A stretch of DNA of 26,519 bases from Owenia fusiformis (GCA_903813345.2 CAIIXF020000009.1:33270740-33297258); one strand, 5' to 3'; shown: positions 1 to 26,516, counted from the first letter of the stretch. Notes: generated by a model not told the origin, from the letters alone. Program-made: numbers and translations.

Positions 1-58
1 TTCCAGATGAAACTATGTAGTGTACTGTAAAACCATAACCTAATCCCATATATTTCAG

Positions 59-16113
<16,055 letters not shown>

Positions 16114-16182
16114 ATACAGGACCCCTGACATCAGGACCTTCAGCTCTGACAGGTACAATATTGAGCTTTATTCAGTTTAGTA

Positions 16183-16335
16183 TGTCAACACCAAACGTAG
16201 TGACATATTGATATAGTCTCCAATGTTTGTGGATGGTGTTTGGTGGTCTGTGTTTGGCAGTCAATGTTTGGCAGTTGGTGTTCGGTATCTGTAACAAATG
16301 AAAGGTGATGACATTTTGTGTGTTAATGCCTTGTT
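16183..16335 (+). repeat. GCCTTG-ending dispersed repeat, copy d
   Basis: Includes GACATATTGATATAGTCTCC, four GTTTGGYRGT-type units, TATCTGTAACAAATGAAAGG and GTGTGTTAATGCCTTGTTG. It lies 70 bp after the LIG1 stop codon, probably in the 3' UTR. Confidence 0.8.
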
Positions 16336-16432
16336 GAATTAATTGATACATTTGTAATATTTTAATATTTTGTTTCATTTATTTATTTTCTGTAAAACTT
16401 GTAAAGGGGAACACCTCTGTATGTTAGGCTTA

Positions 16433-16438
16433 AATAAA
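16433..16438 (+). promoter_or_regulatory. Candidate LIG1 polyadenylation signal AATAAA
   Basis: First AATAAA seen after the LIG1 stop codon, about 320 bp downstream. The 3' UTR between would include one copy of the GCCTTG-ending dispersed repeat (16183-16335). Assignment is by position only. Confidence 0.45.
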
Positions 16439-16650
16439 TGTTCCAATGACCATTAACTTATTGTTAAACAAATCATTTGTAAGTGGGACACTATTTTGAA
16501 TTTATTTTTGTAAAAATATATAGAGAAATTTGTGATCATTGAAAATACATAGTGAAATAGACATACCTCATCTTTAATCTTTCGATGTTATGAAAAATTG
16601 GATATTGAATTGTCCTATCTCCATTTTTGATATGATATATCCATCTTTAT

Positions 16651-17945
16651 AATTATGCAAATAGATGGAGATTTGAGATCCATCCAGGGAAATGTGCAGC
16701 AGTTCACTTTACAAGAAGTAATTTTAAAGATGTCAAACCATTTGATTTCGGATCTGCTAAGATTCCGATAAACAAAGACCTGGTTCATCTTGGGTTACCA
16801 GTTACACAGCGGGATATAGGCTATCACTTAGACAATGTAACATCTAGGGCAAGGCGCAATTTCTATGCCACTGTAGACTGTGTCACCCCCGAAAAGTGTA
16901 GCGTAAATCCCTTACCTGCTTCAAATTTATATTGGGCTGTTTCAATTCCTACTATGCTATATGGTGTCGAGGTATTGAATTATAATGTATCAAATATTAA
17001 AATTTTAGAAAAGGCGCATGCCAATTCGGCTAAGTCGATTCAATCCCTGCCAAAGAACACGACTGATTGTGCCGCGATTGCTCAACTTGGTTGGACTGGT
17101 ATAAGCGAAACCATTGCAATCAGGAAGCTCATGTATTTCTGGCTCATTTTTAGTACTAGTGTTGGTATTTGTAAGAAGTTAAGTATCTTTAGATGGTATG
17201 CTATACTATATAGCTTCTTCGTAGATAAATGTTCTGTAACCGTTTGATCACCCATTAGGGAAATTACAACTTGGAATGCAATATTATCTTATAGGAAGAA
17301 TGGATAGCTATATTTCCAATAACACATTTCCATCCAAGTGGCACTGGAAAAAGATAGTGAATAGTTCTGTTCTTACAAAGTCTCTGGAAAGATGGCGTAT
17401 TCAATGTATGACATACAATAAAATCAAACACTATAGAGAAGTAGTAACTACTCGTACTCCAATAGTCTGGTACCAGCTATGTAAATACAAACTTGAAATG
17501 ATATTCAAATGTAAACTTATGGTAAGACTACTGGTTGGTGAAGGTGTTGGTCGTCACACCGAGCCTAATGTGAATAGGGTATGCCCAATGTGTAATTCGC
17601 ATGAATCATTGTTACATTTTATTAAATTCTGTGATGGGCTGGAAACAATTAGAGATCCTATACGACCTTACTTAGGCGGAAGTGACTTAAATGTAATTAA
17701 GAATATTTTTGCCCCAAATGAATATGATGATTGTATTATAATAGCCAGGACGGTGTATCATACGTATGTACCAATTGAGATCTAGATTTCTCAATACTCT
17801 AAACGTCCTGCACTAAACAACTATATTTTGTTATATTTGTGTATGTTTTTTCTTCATTATTAACCTTTTATAACCTTTTATGTTAAACCATATGTATATG
17901 ATCAGAATTGGTCGCAATAAAGAAATATATATATATATACACATA
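16651..17945 (+). pseudogene. 5'-truncated LINE with RT C-terminal half and 3' end
   Basis: Frame 1 (about 16651-17247) reads NYANRWRFEIHPGKCAAVHF, DLVHLGLPVTQRDIG and SIPTMLYGVEVL. These are the late RT and thumb signatures of LINEs (Yxx-W-x-NxxKC, LG, PxxLYGxE). A frameshift near 17240 moves to a second frame (to 17785), which contains VWYQLCKYKLEMIFKCKLMV and RVCPMCNSHESLLHFIKFC, the terminal C-x2-C-H-C. The 3' UTR ends with AATAAAG and an (AT)n tract at 17920-17940, directly against the repeat unit. The YxDD catalytic box is not in the fragment. Confidence 0.85.
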
Positions 17946-18074
17946 TTTATGACAAAAACAATACAAAAATTTCACGCATGACAGATAGATACTGTTGATG
18001 TACAGGTGTCTGAACTTTCAAAAATTGATTTCTCAGTTTCACAAAAATGTGAGTTGGGACATTATTATTCTGAT

Positions 18075-18150
18075 AGGAGGAGGGTTTTCCACTTTCGTTG
18101 ACATGCACTGTAGTTGATATTGAAAAAATTCATGATCAGTTTATTTTTCT
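18075..18150 (+). pseudogene. Probable decayed copy of LIG1 exon B, unit 1
   Basis: GAGGAGGGTTTTCCACTTTC and GATATTGAAAAAATTCATGA align with the exon B segment that encodes EGEFVFATS...DTEKIAEFL. The local frame gives CTVVDIEKIHDQF. Similarity is moderate, and the position before the C, D and F remnants supports it. Confidence 0.45.
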
Positions 18151-18505
18151 TATTCCAGTTTCCCAAGAAGACATGGGCAGGACCTGGCACTTATGGATTG
18201 AAACTTATAAAATACCATTTAATCGGTATTATCAGTGTTCAATTATTACTGTAATTTGCCTGGTGATATTTATGGACATTTAGAGACACTGAGGACTCTA
18301 TAGGACTTGAAGAATGTGATCACTTGAATTTTATATTTTATTGATCATGATCATGATATTTACATTCGTAAAAATTATGCTATATTTGATATTAATGAAA
18401 TCATTTTTTTAAATTGTAAATGTACAATTGTACATAGTTGTGAAGTTTGGTACATTTGTATGTCATTGTGTATCATCCTGTTCAAAACATTGGATTTATC
18501 TTATA

Positions 18506-18711
18506 CAGTGATCTCCCCAGAATTTTTTCTCAAGTGGGTGCAAAATTCTCATTTTCACAATTCACACTGAAATTGGTCAAAATATGCCCAATTTTCATGA
18601 TTTTACTCACTTTCAAGTGGGTGCAAATGGATTTTCAGGTGGCTGCAAGTCTGTTTTTAAAATCCCAGGTGGGTGCTGCGCCCACTTGGTTTAATGCTGG
18701 GGAGATCACTG
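18506..18711. mobile_element. 206-bp hAT-like MITE, present only in unit 1
   Basis: The terminal inverted repeats CAGTGATCTCCCCAG and CTGGGGAGATCACTG are perfect over 15 bp, and CAGTG ends are typical of hAT elements. TTATA flanks both ends. The corresponding site in unit 2 (near 22542) lacks it and reads CTTATACTGTATCTG. No ORF of its own; an open frame across it is incidental. Confidence 0.85.
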
Positions 18712-19321
18712 TTATATCTGAAAAAATTATTCACATTCAACATCTATATATAGAATTTTATGAGAAAATATTTGTCAAGTGGTAAATGGACAATGAATAC
18801 CTATTACACATGGTATTGTACTTAGGTATATGACCAAACCCTCAAGGAAGATTCAATAATTGTTATATACTGTAAATATAATAAATAAACATGTGAATTT
18901 CTAACAAGCAGACTTTCTATCTCAAATTAAAGGGTCAGCAAAGACTAGAGATTTCAGAATTATCCTTCAGTTTCAGTTATCTGGCAAAAAGGATAATCCA
19001 ACGCTAATGACCACAGAACTTCCTGCGTCTTAAAATCTCAATAACTTGTATATCTGATCAGGTATCTTAATTCTTTTTTATTGCACTGAAAAGTGATCTT
19101 AATTCATCAACTGGTGCTAATGCACCTATGTGGGTGTCTTGGCATACACTGTAAGGTGAATAAAGCATGATCTTCTTAGTGGAAACATGTCATGTCATAC
19201 ATGTTCTTGGTCCCATTGAGTATTTTATCTGGCCATGGAACCTGTGTTAGATATGCTAGAACATAATTATAAGATCGAAAGCTTATATACGGAACGTAAT
19301 CGAACCTTTGTTCTTATTCAG

Positions 19322-19393
19322 CTCAGGTGAAGTCTTGCCCCTATATTGCCTTTTGACTAAAACATTGTCAAACATTCATTACACAAGTTCAAG
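19322..19393 (+). pseudogene. Probable decayed copy of LIG1 exon C, unit 1
   Basis: After a TTCAG acceptor, CTCAGGTGAAGTC matches CTAATGGTGAAGTC of exon C. The 3' end CATTGTCAAACATTCATT...TTCAAG, with donor GTAAATATG, matches GATTGCCAAACGTTCACA...CTCAAG and GTAAATATC. The middle is diverged and has stops. Confidence 0.55.
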
Positions 19394-19810
19394 GTAAATA
19401 TGCATCAAATACATGTACACTCCCCTCTAAAATCTTTGAAATCCTAACTCCTCATTGGTTAGCCATTAAACCCATTTGTAGTTTACATTTAGGTTTTCTA
19501 AATTACAGTACTAGTACTAGTCAAAAATATGATTTTTTAAATCACCAATGATAGGGAATTTGATTTAGCCAAAATTTTGGAGTGGAGTTATAAGCATCTG
19601 TAATTTGAATCAAGAGTACAAGGTTTCGCATCTTTCATATCAAACATAGAAACATATTCAAATCATCTAAAAGCTTTAGGAACTAACAAAATGTCAGGCA
19701 AAATGTTAAATTCAGCTTTTTATCGTAAACATTAAAAGCCTTTAACCAGTTTCTGATTTGATTCAGATTAGTCAATATCACAAATGTTTGATAAGAATTC
19801 TTGTTAACAG

Positions 19811-19960
19811 TTGAAGGTAGATGATCTTGATGACATTACCAAGTCCTGATGATTAGTGGTAACCCTGGCAATGGAAATGTATTTGCAAATATGGCAGCTT
19901 TCTGTTAGATTGATTAATTGGATGTTGGAACCATTAGAAATATCATCAAACCATTCTAAG
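19811..19960 (+). pseudogene. Decayed copy of LIG1 exon D, unit 1
   Basis: Both splice sites survive (AACAG acceptor, AAG/GTAGGA donor) and the length is 150 bp against 153 in the real exon. Clear matches are GTGGTAACCCTGGCAATGGA to GTGGTTACCATGGTAGTGGG and CAAATATGGCAGCTTTCTGT to CAAATATGGTGGTTTCCTGT. In-frame stops and indels make it non-coding. Confidence 0.85.
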
Positions 19961-20000
19961 GTAGGACACCACAAACTTTTGTTTTATATTTATTATTTAA

Positions 20001-20166
20001 ATATAGACCAAAGAGCAGGGGAAATATTTTCGAATACACCCCGCAGGGCTAGGCACAAACATTTTCCGTACCATGAACGACCGAAGGGAGTGAGGGGTTT
20101 GAAAGCATTTGTGCTGAGCCCTAAGGGTTGTATTCAACGATATTTCAACTGCTCTTCGGTCTATAT
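20001..20166. repeat. Palindrome 4, arms about 66 bp, in unit 1
   Basis: ATATAGACCAAAGAGCAGGG through GGGCTAGGCACAAAC pairs imperfectly (about four bases in five) with GTGCTGAGCCC through GCTCTTCGGTCTATAT. The loop at 20067-20100 contains GACCGAAGGGAGTGAGGGG. It lies where exon E remnants would be expected. Confidence 0.85.
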
Positions 20167-20167
20167 T

Positions 20168-20357
20168 ACGATTCGAACATGAAAACTCACCAAAATGTTT
20201 CGAATATTCATTATTGTTCCGCCATTACTACGACCCACCATTATGATGTCACACATTACACGTATTACCAGGGTATTCTTCGCGAATATACCCCGGGTGA
20301 AATGTTGACTTTGTTTACAGTTTATAGAAGGTGTGAATACAGTCATGTTCGAATTGT
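20168..20357. mobile_element. 190-bp inverted-repeat-bounded segment after palindrome 4
   Basis: ACGATTCGAACATGA (20168-20182) and TCATGTTCGAATTGT (20343-20357) are inverted repeats matching at 14 of 15. The same pair bounds 24008-24193 in unit 2. No ORF. Confidence 0.5.
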
Positions 20358-20444
20358 TCATAAATTACTGTTTTAGAACAACATAGATAAATTGACCTGA
20401 TTCCTTAGAATAGTGACATTGATGGCTTTAAAATCATGTTTCAG

Positions 20445-20509
20445 GCTGATCTAGAGAAGATGATATCCCTGGTAAAGTGATCAGACGAAGCAATATAAGT
20501 AAAACTCCG
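20445..20509 (+). pseudogene. Decayed copy of LIG1 exon F, unit 1
   Basis: GTTTCAG/GCTGATCTAGAGAAG matches ATTTCAG/GCTGATCCAGAGAAA. GATCAGACGAAGCAATATAA and the donor G/GTAAGATTATA match the exon F end and GTATGATATTC. It is 65 bp against 93, with the central part (RFPRF codons) deleted. Confidence 0.8.
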
Positions 20510-20786
20510 GTAAGATTATAATTCATTCTTTGATTATTTTGATTATTGGCAATCCCTCAACTCTTTATATTGATACACCAATTATTGATTTGAACAATTG
20601 TTATGAAGTCATACTCACATGACATCTTTATTATAGTTTGATTTACTAACCGATACACCTAAATGTACTTACCTGTAATAAATACAAGTTTCCAACATGC
20701 TTGTTGTATGAACAATTTTAAAAATTATGATAATCACTAACGCCTTGCTAACCCTCTCACAACTACTTCCTAGTATAATACATTAA

Positions 20787-20920
20787 TCATATAATGTGTT
20801 ATTATGTCACCAGACATATTGTTATCTTGACATTGTTAAGGTCTCCGTTTTTTGGGACGGCCGTTGATGGTTGGCCATCGGCTTTTGGCAGTCAGTGGTT
20901 GGCATCTGTTACAAATTCTT
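20787..20920 (+). repeat. GCCTTG-family repeat without 3' tip, unit 1
   Basis: Contains TTATTATGTCACCAGACATA, AAGGTCTCCG, GGTTGGCCATCGGC, TTGGCAGTCAGTGG and CATCTGTTACAAATTC. The GCATGTTAATGCCTTG tip is missing. It lies downstream of the exon F remnant. Confidence 0.7.
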
Positions 20921-20949
20921 AAAACTTCCAAAAACTTAACAAATACGAA

Positions 20950-21290
20950 TGACTTCAGTTTTTTTTTCAAAATCATCAGTTTTCAGAAGTTCAAATCTGA
21001 CTTTATATTTAAGATTTGACCTTCAGTGACCTTTTCAAGGTCAAAAATGTATTTTTTCAACTTGCTTCAAATTGACCCAAATTCTTTTTCAAAATCATCT
21101 ACAAGTTATCAGAAGTTCAAATCTGACTTTAGATTTGAGATTTGACCTTCATTGACCTTCTCAAGGTCAAAAAAGGTCAAAATTGACCAATTTTTTTCAA
21201 AATCAGCCAGAAGTTCTCAAAAGTTCAAATTTGACTATAGATTTGACCTTCAATGACATTCTCAAGGTCAAAAAGTTTAATTCAAGGTTC
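20950..21290 (+). repeat. AGGTCA-rich repeat, unit 1
   Basis: Three tandem, diverged rounds of TTTTCAAAATCATC, AGAAGTTCAAATCTGACT, TTTGACCTTCAGTGACCTT and CAAGGTCAAAA. It includes two AGGTCA motifs separated by four A near 21164. Confidence 0.8.
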
Positions 21291-21598
21291 TACAAGTTCA
21301 ATTCAATTAAATTTATTTCATAATTCTTATATAATATACACTATAAAACAAGCCGTTAGACACCCTAATGGGTATATGTTGCAGTGTAACAGAATTAAGT
21401 TTTTGAAATGACATCTAGACTACATATGAGAGAGAGCACTTATATTACGTTATATAAAAATGGTATTTACAATTAATTTATGATGTACAGTGTAGAAATG
21501 TTACAAAATCTGGTACCAGTATAAGATCAAAAATACAGTATAATATTAGTATACATTATCTATAGAGGAGTTGATTTTTCCTGTGATAATAATATGTA

Positions 21599-21996
21599 TC
21601 ATTTCATAGATAGTTTTGAAATATTCATGAATAGTCTTGGTATGGAAATTGTCAATTGAGAGCTGGTTAGATTTCATTGGCATGCTGGTTGAATTTTAAG
21701 GCAGCCATTTTTGATTCAGCTTACTGATAGGTAATGCAAGAATGGATTTCATAATTATGAATTGATATATTGGATAATATCATCGGCTTTCAATCGAGTT
21801 TAAAGCCCATGATATTATGTGGCAAAACTTGTCAAATGTATGGCTCAATGATTCAAAATTGTTCTCACATTTGGCTTGTTTATGCTTTATATACTGTTTA
21901 AAAGATGTCACTACTAGTAGGGTTGTTGCTTGAAAAGTAAGTTCTCGGTGAAGATGATATTTATTAAATATTTCTCAACCAACTAGAAATCTACTC
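21599..21996. other. Spacer between the two large units
   Basis: About 400 bp without a match in either unit. It contains a hairpin ATAATATCATCGGCTTT / AAAGCCCATGATATTAT (21774-21818, 16 of 17 paired). No exon recognised. Confidence 0.7.
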
Positions 21997-22114
21997 AAAA
22001 ACAATACAAAAATTTCACGCATGACAGATAAATACTGTTGATGTACAGGTGTCTGAACTTTCAAAAATTGATTTCTCAGTTTCACAAAAATGTGAGTTGG
22101 GACATTATTATTCT

Positions 22115-22190
22115 GATAGGAGGAGGGTTTTCCACTTTCATTGACATACACTGTAGTTGATATTGAAAAATTCATCATCAGTTTATTTTT
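22115..22190 (+). pseudogene. Probable decayed copy of LIG1 exon B, unit 2
   Basis: Same segment as in unit 1, with one base less in the A run (GATATTGAAAAATTCATCAT). Identification depends on the weaker exon B alignment. Confidence 0.42.
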
Positions 22191-23253
22191 CTTATTCCAG
22201 TTTCCCAAGAAGACATGGGCAGCACCTGGCACCTTTATATTGAAACTTATAACATCAATTAATCGGTGTTATCGTTATTCAATTATTACTGTAATTTGCC
22301 TGGTGATATTTATGGACATTTAGAGACACTGAGGACTCTATAGGACTTGAAAAATGTGATCACTTGAATTTTATATTTTATTGATCATGATCATGATATT
22401 TACATTCGTAAAAATTATGCTATATTTGATATAAATGAAATCAATTTTTTTTAATTTTAAATGTACATTGTACATAGTTGTGAAGTATGGTACATTTGTA
22501 TGTCATTGTGTATCATCCTGTTCAAGACATTAGCTTTATCTTATACTGTATCTGAAAAAAATATTCATTTTCAACATCTTCAGAATTTTATGAGGAAATA
22601 TTTGTCAAGTGGTTAATTGACAATGAATACCTATTACACATGGTATTGTACTTTTAGGTATATGAATAAACCCTCAAGGAAGATTCAATAATTGTTATAT
22701 ACTGTAAATATAATAAATAAACATAGAATGTGAATTTCTAACAAACACGTTTTCTATCTCAAATTAAAGGGTCAGCAAATACTAGAGATTTCAGAATTAT
22801 CCTTCAGTTTAAGTTATCTGGCAAAAAGGATAATCCAAGGCTAATGACCATGGAAATTCCTGCATCTTAAAATCCCAATAACTTGTATATTTGATCAGAT
22901 GTCAATTCTTTTTCATTGCACTGAAAAGTGCTCTATATTCATAATCTAGTGCTAATGCATTTGTGTGGGGGTCTGGGCATTCACCACAACTAAACATATT
23001 ATCAATTTGATATATAATATCACAATAGAAATCTAAAAGAAATTTGACCGACTGCAAGATACCTGATCTAAAAAGAACTGTAAGGTGAATGAAGCATGAT
23101 CTTCTTAGTGGAAACATGTCATGTCATACATGTTCTTGGTCCCATTGAGTATTTCATCTGGCCATGGAACCTGTGTTAGATATGCTAGAACCACATAATT
23201 ATAAGATCGAGGGCTTATATACGGAACGTAATCGACCCTTTGGTCGTATTCAG

Positions 23254-23325
23254 CTCAGGTGAAGTCTTGCCCCTATATTGCCTTTTGACTAAAACATTGT
23301 CAAACATTCATCACACTAGTTCAAG
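23254..23325 (+). pseudogene. Probable decayed copy of LIG1 exon C, unit 2
   Basis: CTCAGGTGAAGTC after a TTCAG acceptor and TTCAAG/GTAAATATG at the donor, as in unit 1 with a few substitutions. Confidence 0.55.
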
Positions 23326-23703
23326 GTAAATATGCATCATATACATGTACACTCCCCTCCAAAATCTTTGAAACCTTAACTCCTCATTGGTTAGCCCTTA
23401 AACCCATTTGTAGTTTACATTTAGGTTTTCTAAATTACAGTACTAGTACTAGTCAAAAATATGACTTGATTTTTAAATCATCAATGATGGGGAATTTGAT
23501 TTAGCCAAAATTTTGGAGTGAAGTTACAAGCATCTGTAATTTGAATCAAGAGTACAAAGTTTCGCATCTTTCATATCAAAAATAGAAACATATTCAAATC
23601 ATCTAAAAGCTTTAGGAAGAAAGAAGATAAGCCTTTAACCAGTTTCTGATTTGATTCAGATTGGTCAATGTCACAAATGTTTGATAAGGATTCTTGTTAA
23701 CAG

Positions 23704-23860
23704 TTGAAGGTAGATGATCTTGATGACATTACAATGTACCAAGTCCTGATGATTAGTGGTAACCCTGGCAATGGAAATGTATTTGCAAATATGGCAGCTT
23801 TCTGTTAGATTGATTAATTGGATGTTGGAACCATTAGAAATATCATCAAACCATTCTAAG
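23704..23860 (+). pseudogene. Decayed copy of LIG1 exon D, unit 2
   Basis: As in unit 1, but with a short insertion (ACAATGTACC region), giving 157 bp. Both splice-site dinucleotides persist. Confidence 0.85.
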
Positions 23861-23900
23861 GTAGGACACCACAAGCTTTTGTTTTATATTTATTATTCAA

Positions 23901-24006
23901 ATATAGACCAAAGAGCAGGGGAAATATTTTCGAATACACCCCGCAGGGCTAGGCACAGACATTTTCCGTACCCCCAACAGCCGGTTCCCTGCTCTGAGGT
24001 CTATAT
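23901..24006. repeat. Collapsed palindrome 4, unit 2
   Basis: The left arm is intact up to GGCACAGACATTTTCCGTAC. The loop and about 60 bp of the right arm are gone, leaving CCCTGCTCTGAGGTCTATAT. Confidence 0.85.
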
Positions 24007-24280
24007 TACGATTCGAACATGAAAACTCAAAATGTTTCGAATATTCATTATTGTTCCGCCATCACTACGACCCACCATTATGACGTCACACATTACACGT
24101 AATTTCAGGGGTGTTCTTCGCTAATATACCCCGGGTGAAATGTTGACTGTTTACAGTTTATAGAAGGTGTGAATACAGTCATGTTCGAATTGTTTATAAA
24201 TTACTGTTTTAGAACAACATAGATAAATTGACCTGATTCCTTAGAATAGTGACATTGATGGCTTTAAAATCATGTTTCAG

Positions 24281-24345
24281 GCTGATTTAGAGAAGATGAT
24301 ATCCCTGGTAAAGTGATCAGATGAAGCAATATAAGTAAAAGTCCG
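24281..24345 (+). pseudogene. Decayed copy of LIG1 exon F, unit 2
   Basis: Same 65-bp remnant as in unit 1 (GCTGATTTAGAGAAGATGAT start, CCG/GTAAGA donor), with the same internal deletion, which therefore predates the unit duplication. Confidence 0.8.
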
Positions 24346-24624
24346 GTAAGATTATAATTAATTCTTTGATTATTGGCAATCCCTCAACTCTTAATCTTGA
24401 TACACCAAATGTTAATTTGAACGATTGTAATGAAGTCATACTCACATGACATCTTTATTATAGTTTGATTTACTAACCGATACACCTAAATGTACTTACC
24501 TGTAATAAATACAAGTTTCCAACATGCTTGTTGTATGAACAATTTTGAAAATTATGATAATCACTAACGCCTTGGTCTTGCTCCCCTCTCACAACTACTT
24601 CCTAGTATAATGCATTAATCATAT

Positions 24625-24750
24625 AATGTGTTATTATGTCACCAGACATATTGTTATCTTGACATTGTTATGGTCTCCGTTTTTGGGACGGCGGTTGATG
24701 GTTGGCCATACGGCTTTTGGCAGTCAGTGGTTGGCGTCTGTTACAAATTC
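24625..24750 (+). repeat. GCCTTG-family repeat without 3' tip, unit 2
   Basis: Counterpart of 20787-20920, with GGTTGGCCATACGGC and GGCGTCTGTTACAAATTC. Confidence 0.7.
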
Positions 24751-24769
24751 TTATATAATGACGTTATAA

Positions 24770-25090
24770 TGACTTCAGTTTTTTTCAAAATCATCAGTTT
24801 TCAGAAGTTCAAATCTGACTTTATATTAAAGATTTGACCTTCAGTGACCTTTTCAAGGTCAAAAAGGTATTTTTTCAACTTGCTTCAAATTGACCCAAAT
24901 TCTTTTTCAAAATCATCTACAAGTTATCAGAAGTTCAAATCTGACTTTAGATTTGAGATTTGACCTTCATTGACCTTCTGAAGGTCAAAAACGGTCAAAA
25001 TATTTCAAAATCAGCCAGAAGTTCTCAAAAGTTCAAATCTGACTATAGCTAGATTTGACCTTCAATGACATTCTCAAGGTCAAAAAGTTT
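24770..25090 (+). repeat. AGGTCA-rich repeat, unit 2
   Basis: Counterpart of 20950-21290 with small indels. It retains the TTTGACCTTCAGTGACCTT rounds. Confidence 0.8.
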
Positions 25091-25411
25091 AATTCAAGGT
25101 TCTACAAGTTCAATTCAATTGAATTTATTTCGTAATTCTTGTATAATATACACCATAAAACAAGCCGTTAGACACCCTTATGGGTATATGTTGCAGTGTA
25201 ACAGAATTAAGAATTTTTGAAATGACATCTAGACTACATATGAAAGAAAGCACTTGTATTGCGTTATATAAAAATGGTATTTACAATTAATTTATGATGT
25301 ACTATGTAGAAATGTTACAAAATCTCGTACCAGTATAAGATCAAAAATACAGTATAATATTAGTATACATTATCTCTAGAGGAGTAGATTTTTCCTGTGA
25401 TGATAATATGT

Positions 25412-25526
25412 AATAACTTTTTGTGGATGGTGTTTGGCAGTTGGTGTTTAGCAGTTGGCATCTATAAAAGTGTTCGGCATCTGTAACAATGGCAGGTGGC
25501 AACAATTTGTGCGTTAATGCCTTGTC
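25412..25526 (+). repeat. GCCTTG-ending dispersed repeat, copy f
   Basis: Has TTTTTGTGGATGGTGTTTGG, GCATCTGTAACAATGGCAGG and GTGCGTTAATGCCTTGTC. Its 3' tip is the target into which the second long-TIR transposon inserted. Confidence 0.8.
25518..25526. repeat. Target-site duplication of copy 2, left side (TGCCTTGTC)
   Basis: Nine bases before the terminus GGCTTTGTAT. The three bases visible after the other terminus (26517-26519) are TGC, the start of the same nonamer; the remaining six lie outside the window. Confidence 0.7.
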
Positions 25527-26516
25527 GGCTTTGTATAAAAAACCTCCTACCCACGTACCCTCGTACCCACGTACGTGGGTCCTGACCCAGTCTTTAAAGA
25601 GTGAAATCTTTAACATTTTTTAAACATTATTCTATCTCAATGTATGCTTAATTATGGATGAATTTATATACCCATATGCCTTTATTTCTAGATCGGACAT
25701 CTGTCTCGTCATAAAATAAAGCCGGCATCGCATAATGTTCATTGGAGCTATTTGAGTGTTGTTTTTGATATATCGAAGCGATTTTTTGTTGATCGGGCAG
25801 TCTTACAGTGTACAACCAATCTATTGCTTGGCGCAAATTCGACCAAGCGCATATATTTAGTATTTTTGTCAGTCATACTTTTAATAGTCCTATACCTTTA
25901 AATTTACCATAATGTATATAGAATTTTGTATAAATGAAGTGTAATTATATCTATGACAATCTAAATAACGTTACAAAGATCGATGCGCAGATCCACGTTT
26001 TATTGAGTTTGAATCTCACGCGTCATGCACGTGTAGTTATTAGCCGCCTAAACTTCCCGGAAGAAGTCTGAATATTCACATTGGAAATTTGTTATACTCC
26101 TAGATTGCCTTAATATACGTTATATTGAACAGGATATAGGTCCATGCCTAAGGTAAGTCCATATGTAATTTAGATGTAATTTGACTTAGGTCTGCAGTAG
26201 ATGTAAATGTCAAAGAATGTGTTATACAGGTAAGACTGCCCGATCAACAAAAAACATTTCGACATATCAAAAACATAAATCAAATAGCTCAAAAATAATG
26301 AACATTTATGCAATTCCGACTTTATTTTATTTTAATGAGAGAGATGTCAGACCTATAAATAAAGGCATATGGATGCATAAATTCATCTATAATTCAGGAT
26401 AAACTGAGATTGAATAATGTTTTAAACATTTAAAAATTTAACTCTTTAAAGACTGGGTCAGGACCCACGTACGTGGGTACGAGGGTACGTGGGTAGGAGG
26501 TTTTTTATACAAAGCC
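25527..26516. mobile_element. Long-TIR DNA transposon, copy 2, 990 bp, opposite orientation
   Basis: Termini GGCTTTGTATAAAAAACCTC and its complement. TIRs are about 25527-25806 and 26230-26516. The 423-bp core (25807-26229) has no ORF of note. Inner TIR variants show this copy is inverted relative to the one at 4064-7139. It lacks the nested CCGT element, which suggests the nested element entered the first copy later, or that the cores differ. Confidence 0.9.

Larger units (their letters stand above)
17952..21598 (+). repeat. Large tandem unit, copy 1 (3.65 kb)
   Basis: From CAAAAACAATACAAAAATTT near 17954 to GATTTTTCCTGTGATAATAA near 21590, this matches 21997-25414 nearly base for base, in the same order and orientation. 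Differences are scattered substitutions, a 206-bp MITE present only here, and an intact palindrome here. It holds decayed LIG1 exon copies but no intact gene. Confidence 0.95.
21997..25414 (+). repeat. Large tandem unit, copy 2 (3.42 kb)
   Basis: Second copy of 17952-21598. It lacks the hAT-like MITE, has lost most of one arm of palindrome 4, and has about 90 bp near 22986-23078 that are absent from copy 1. The right end meets another GCCTTG-family repeat. Confidence 0.95.

Noticed and set aside
18042-18110. Reading WDIIILIGGGF resembling the SLC13 transporter signature
   Set aside because: It is in another frame of a segment that aligns moderately with LIG1 exon B, in order with the other LIG1 relics. 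The similarity is about 11 residues and has no transporter context.
18168-18215. Exon-like FPKKTWAGPGTYGLKL after a TTCCAG acceptor, reminiscent of GPGTY (SHIPPO-type) repeats
   Set aside because: A single motif with no donor site or continuation, and in unit 2 it changes to AAPGTF; too little to call a gene.
18447-18785. 112-residue ORF
   Set aside because: It reads through the 206-bp hAT-like MITE. Unit 2, which lacks the MITE, has no counterpart ORF.
19856-20182. 108-residue ORF starting MVTLAMEMYLQIWQ (and its 88-residue copy at 23756)
   Set aside because: It reads the decayed LIG1 exon D in a wrong frame and runs on into intron and palindrome sequence.
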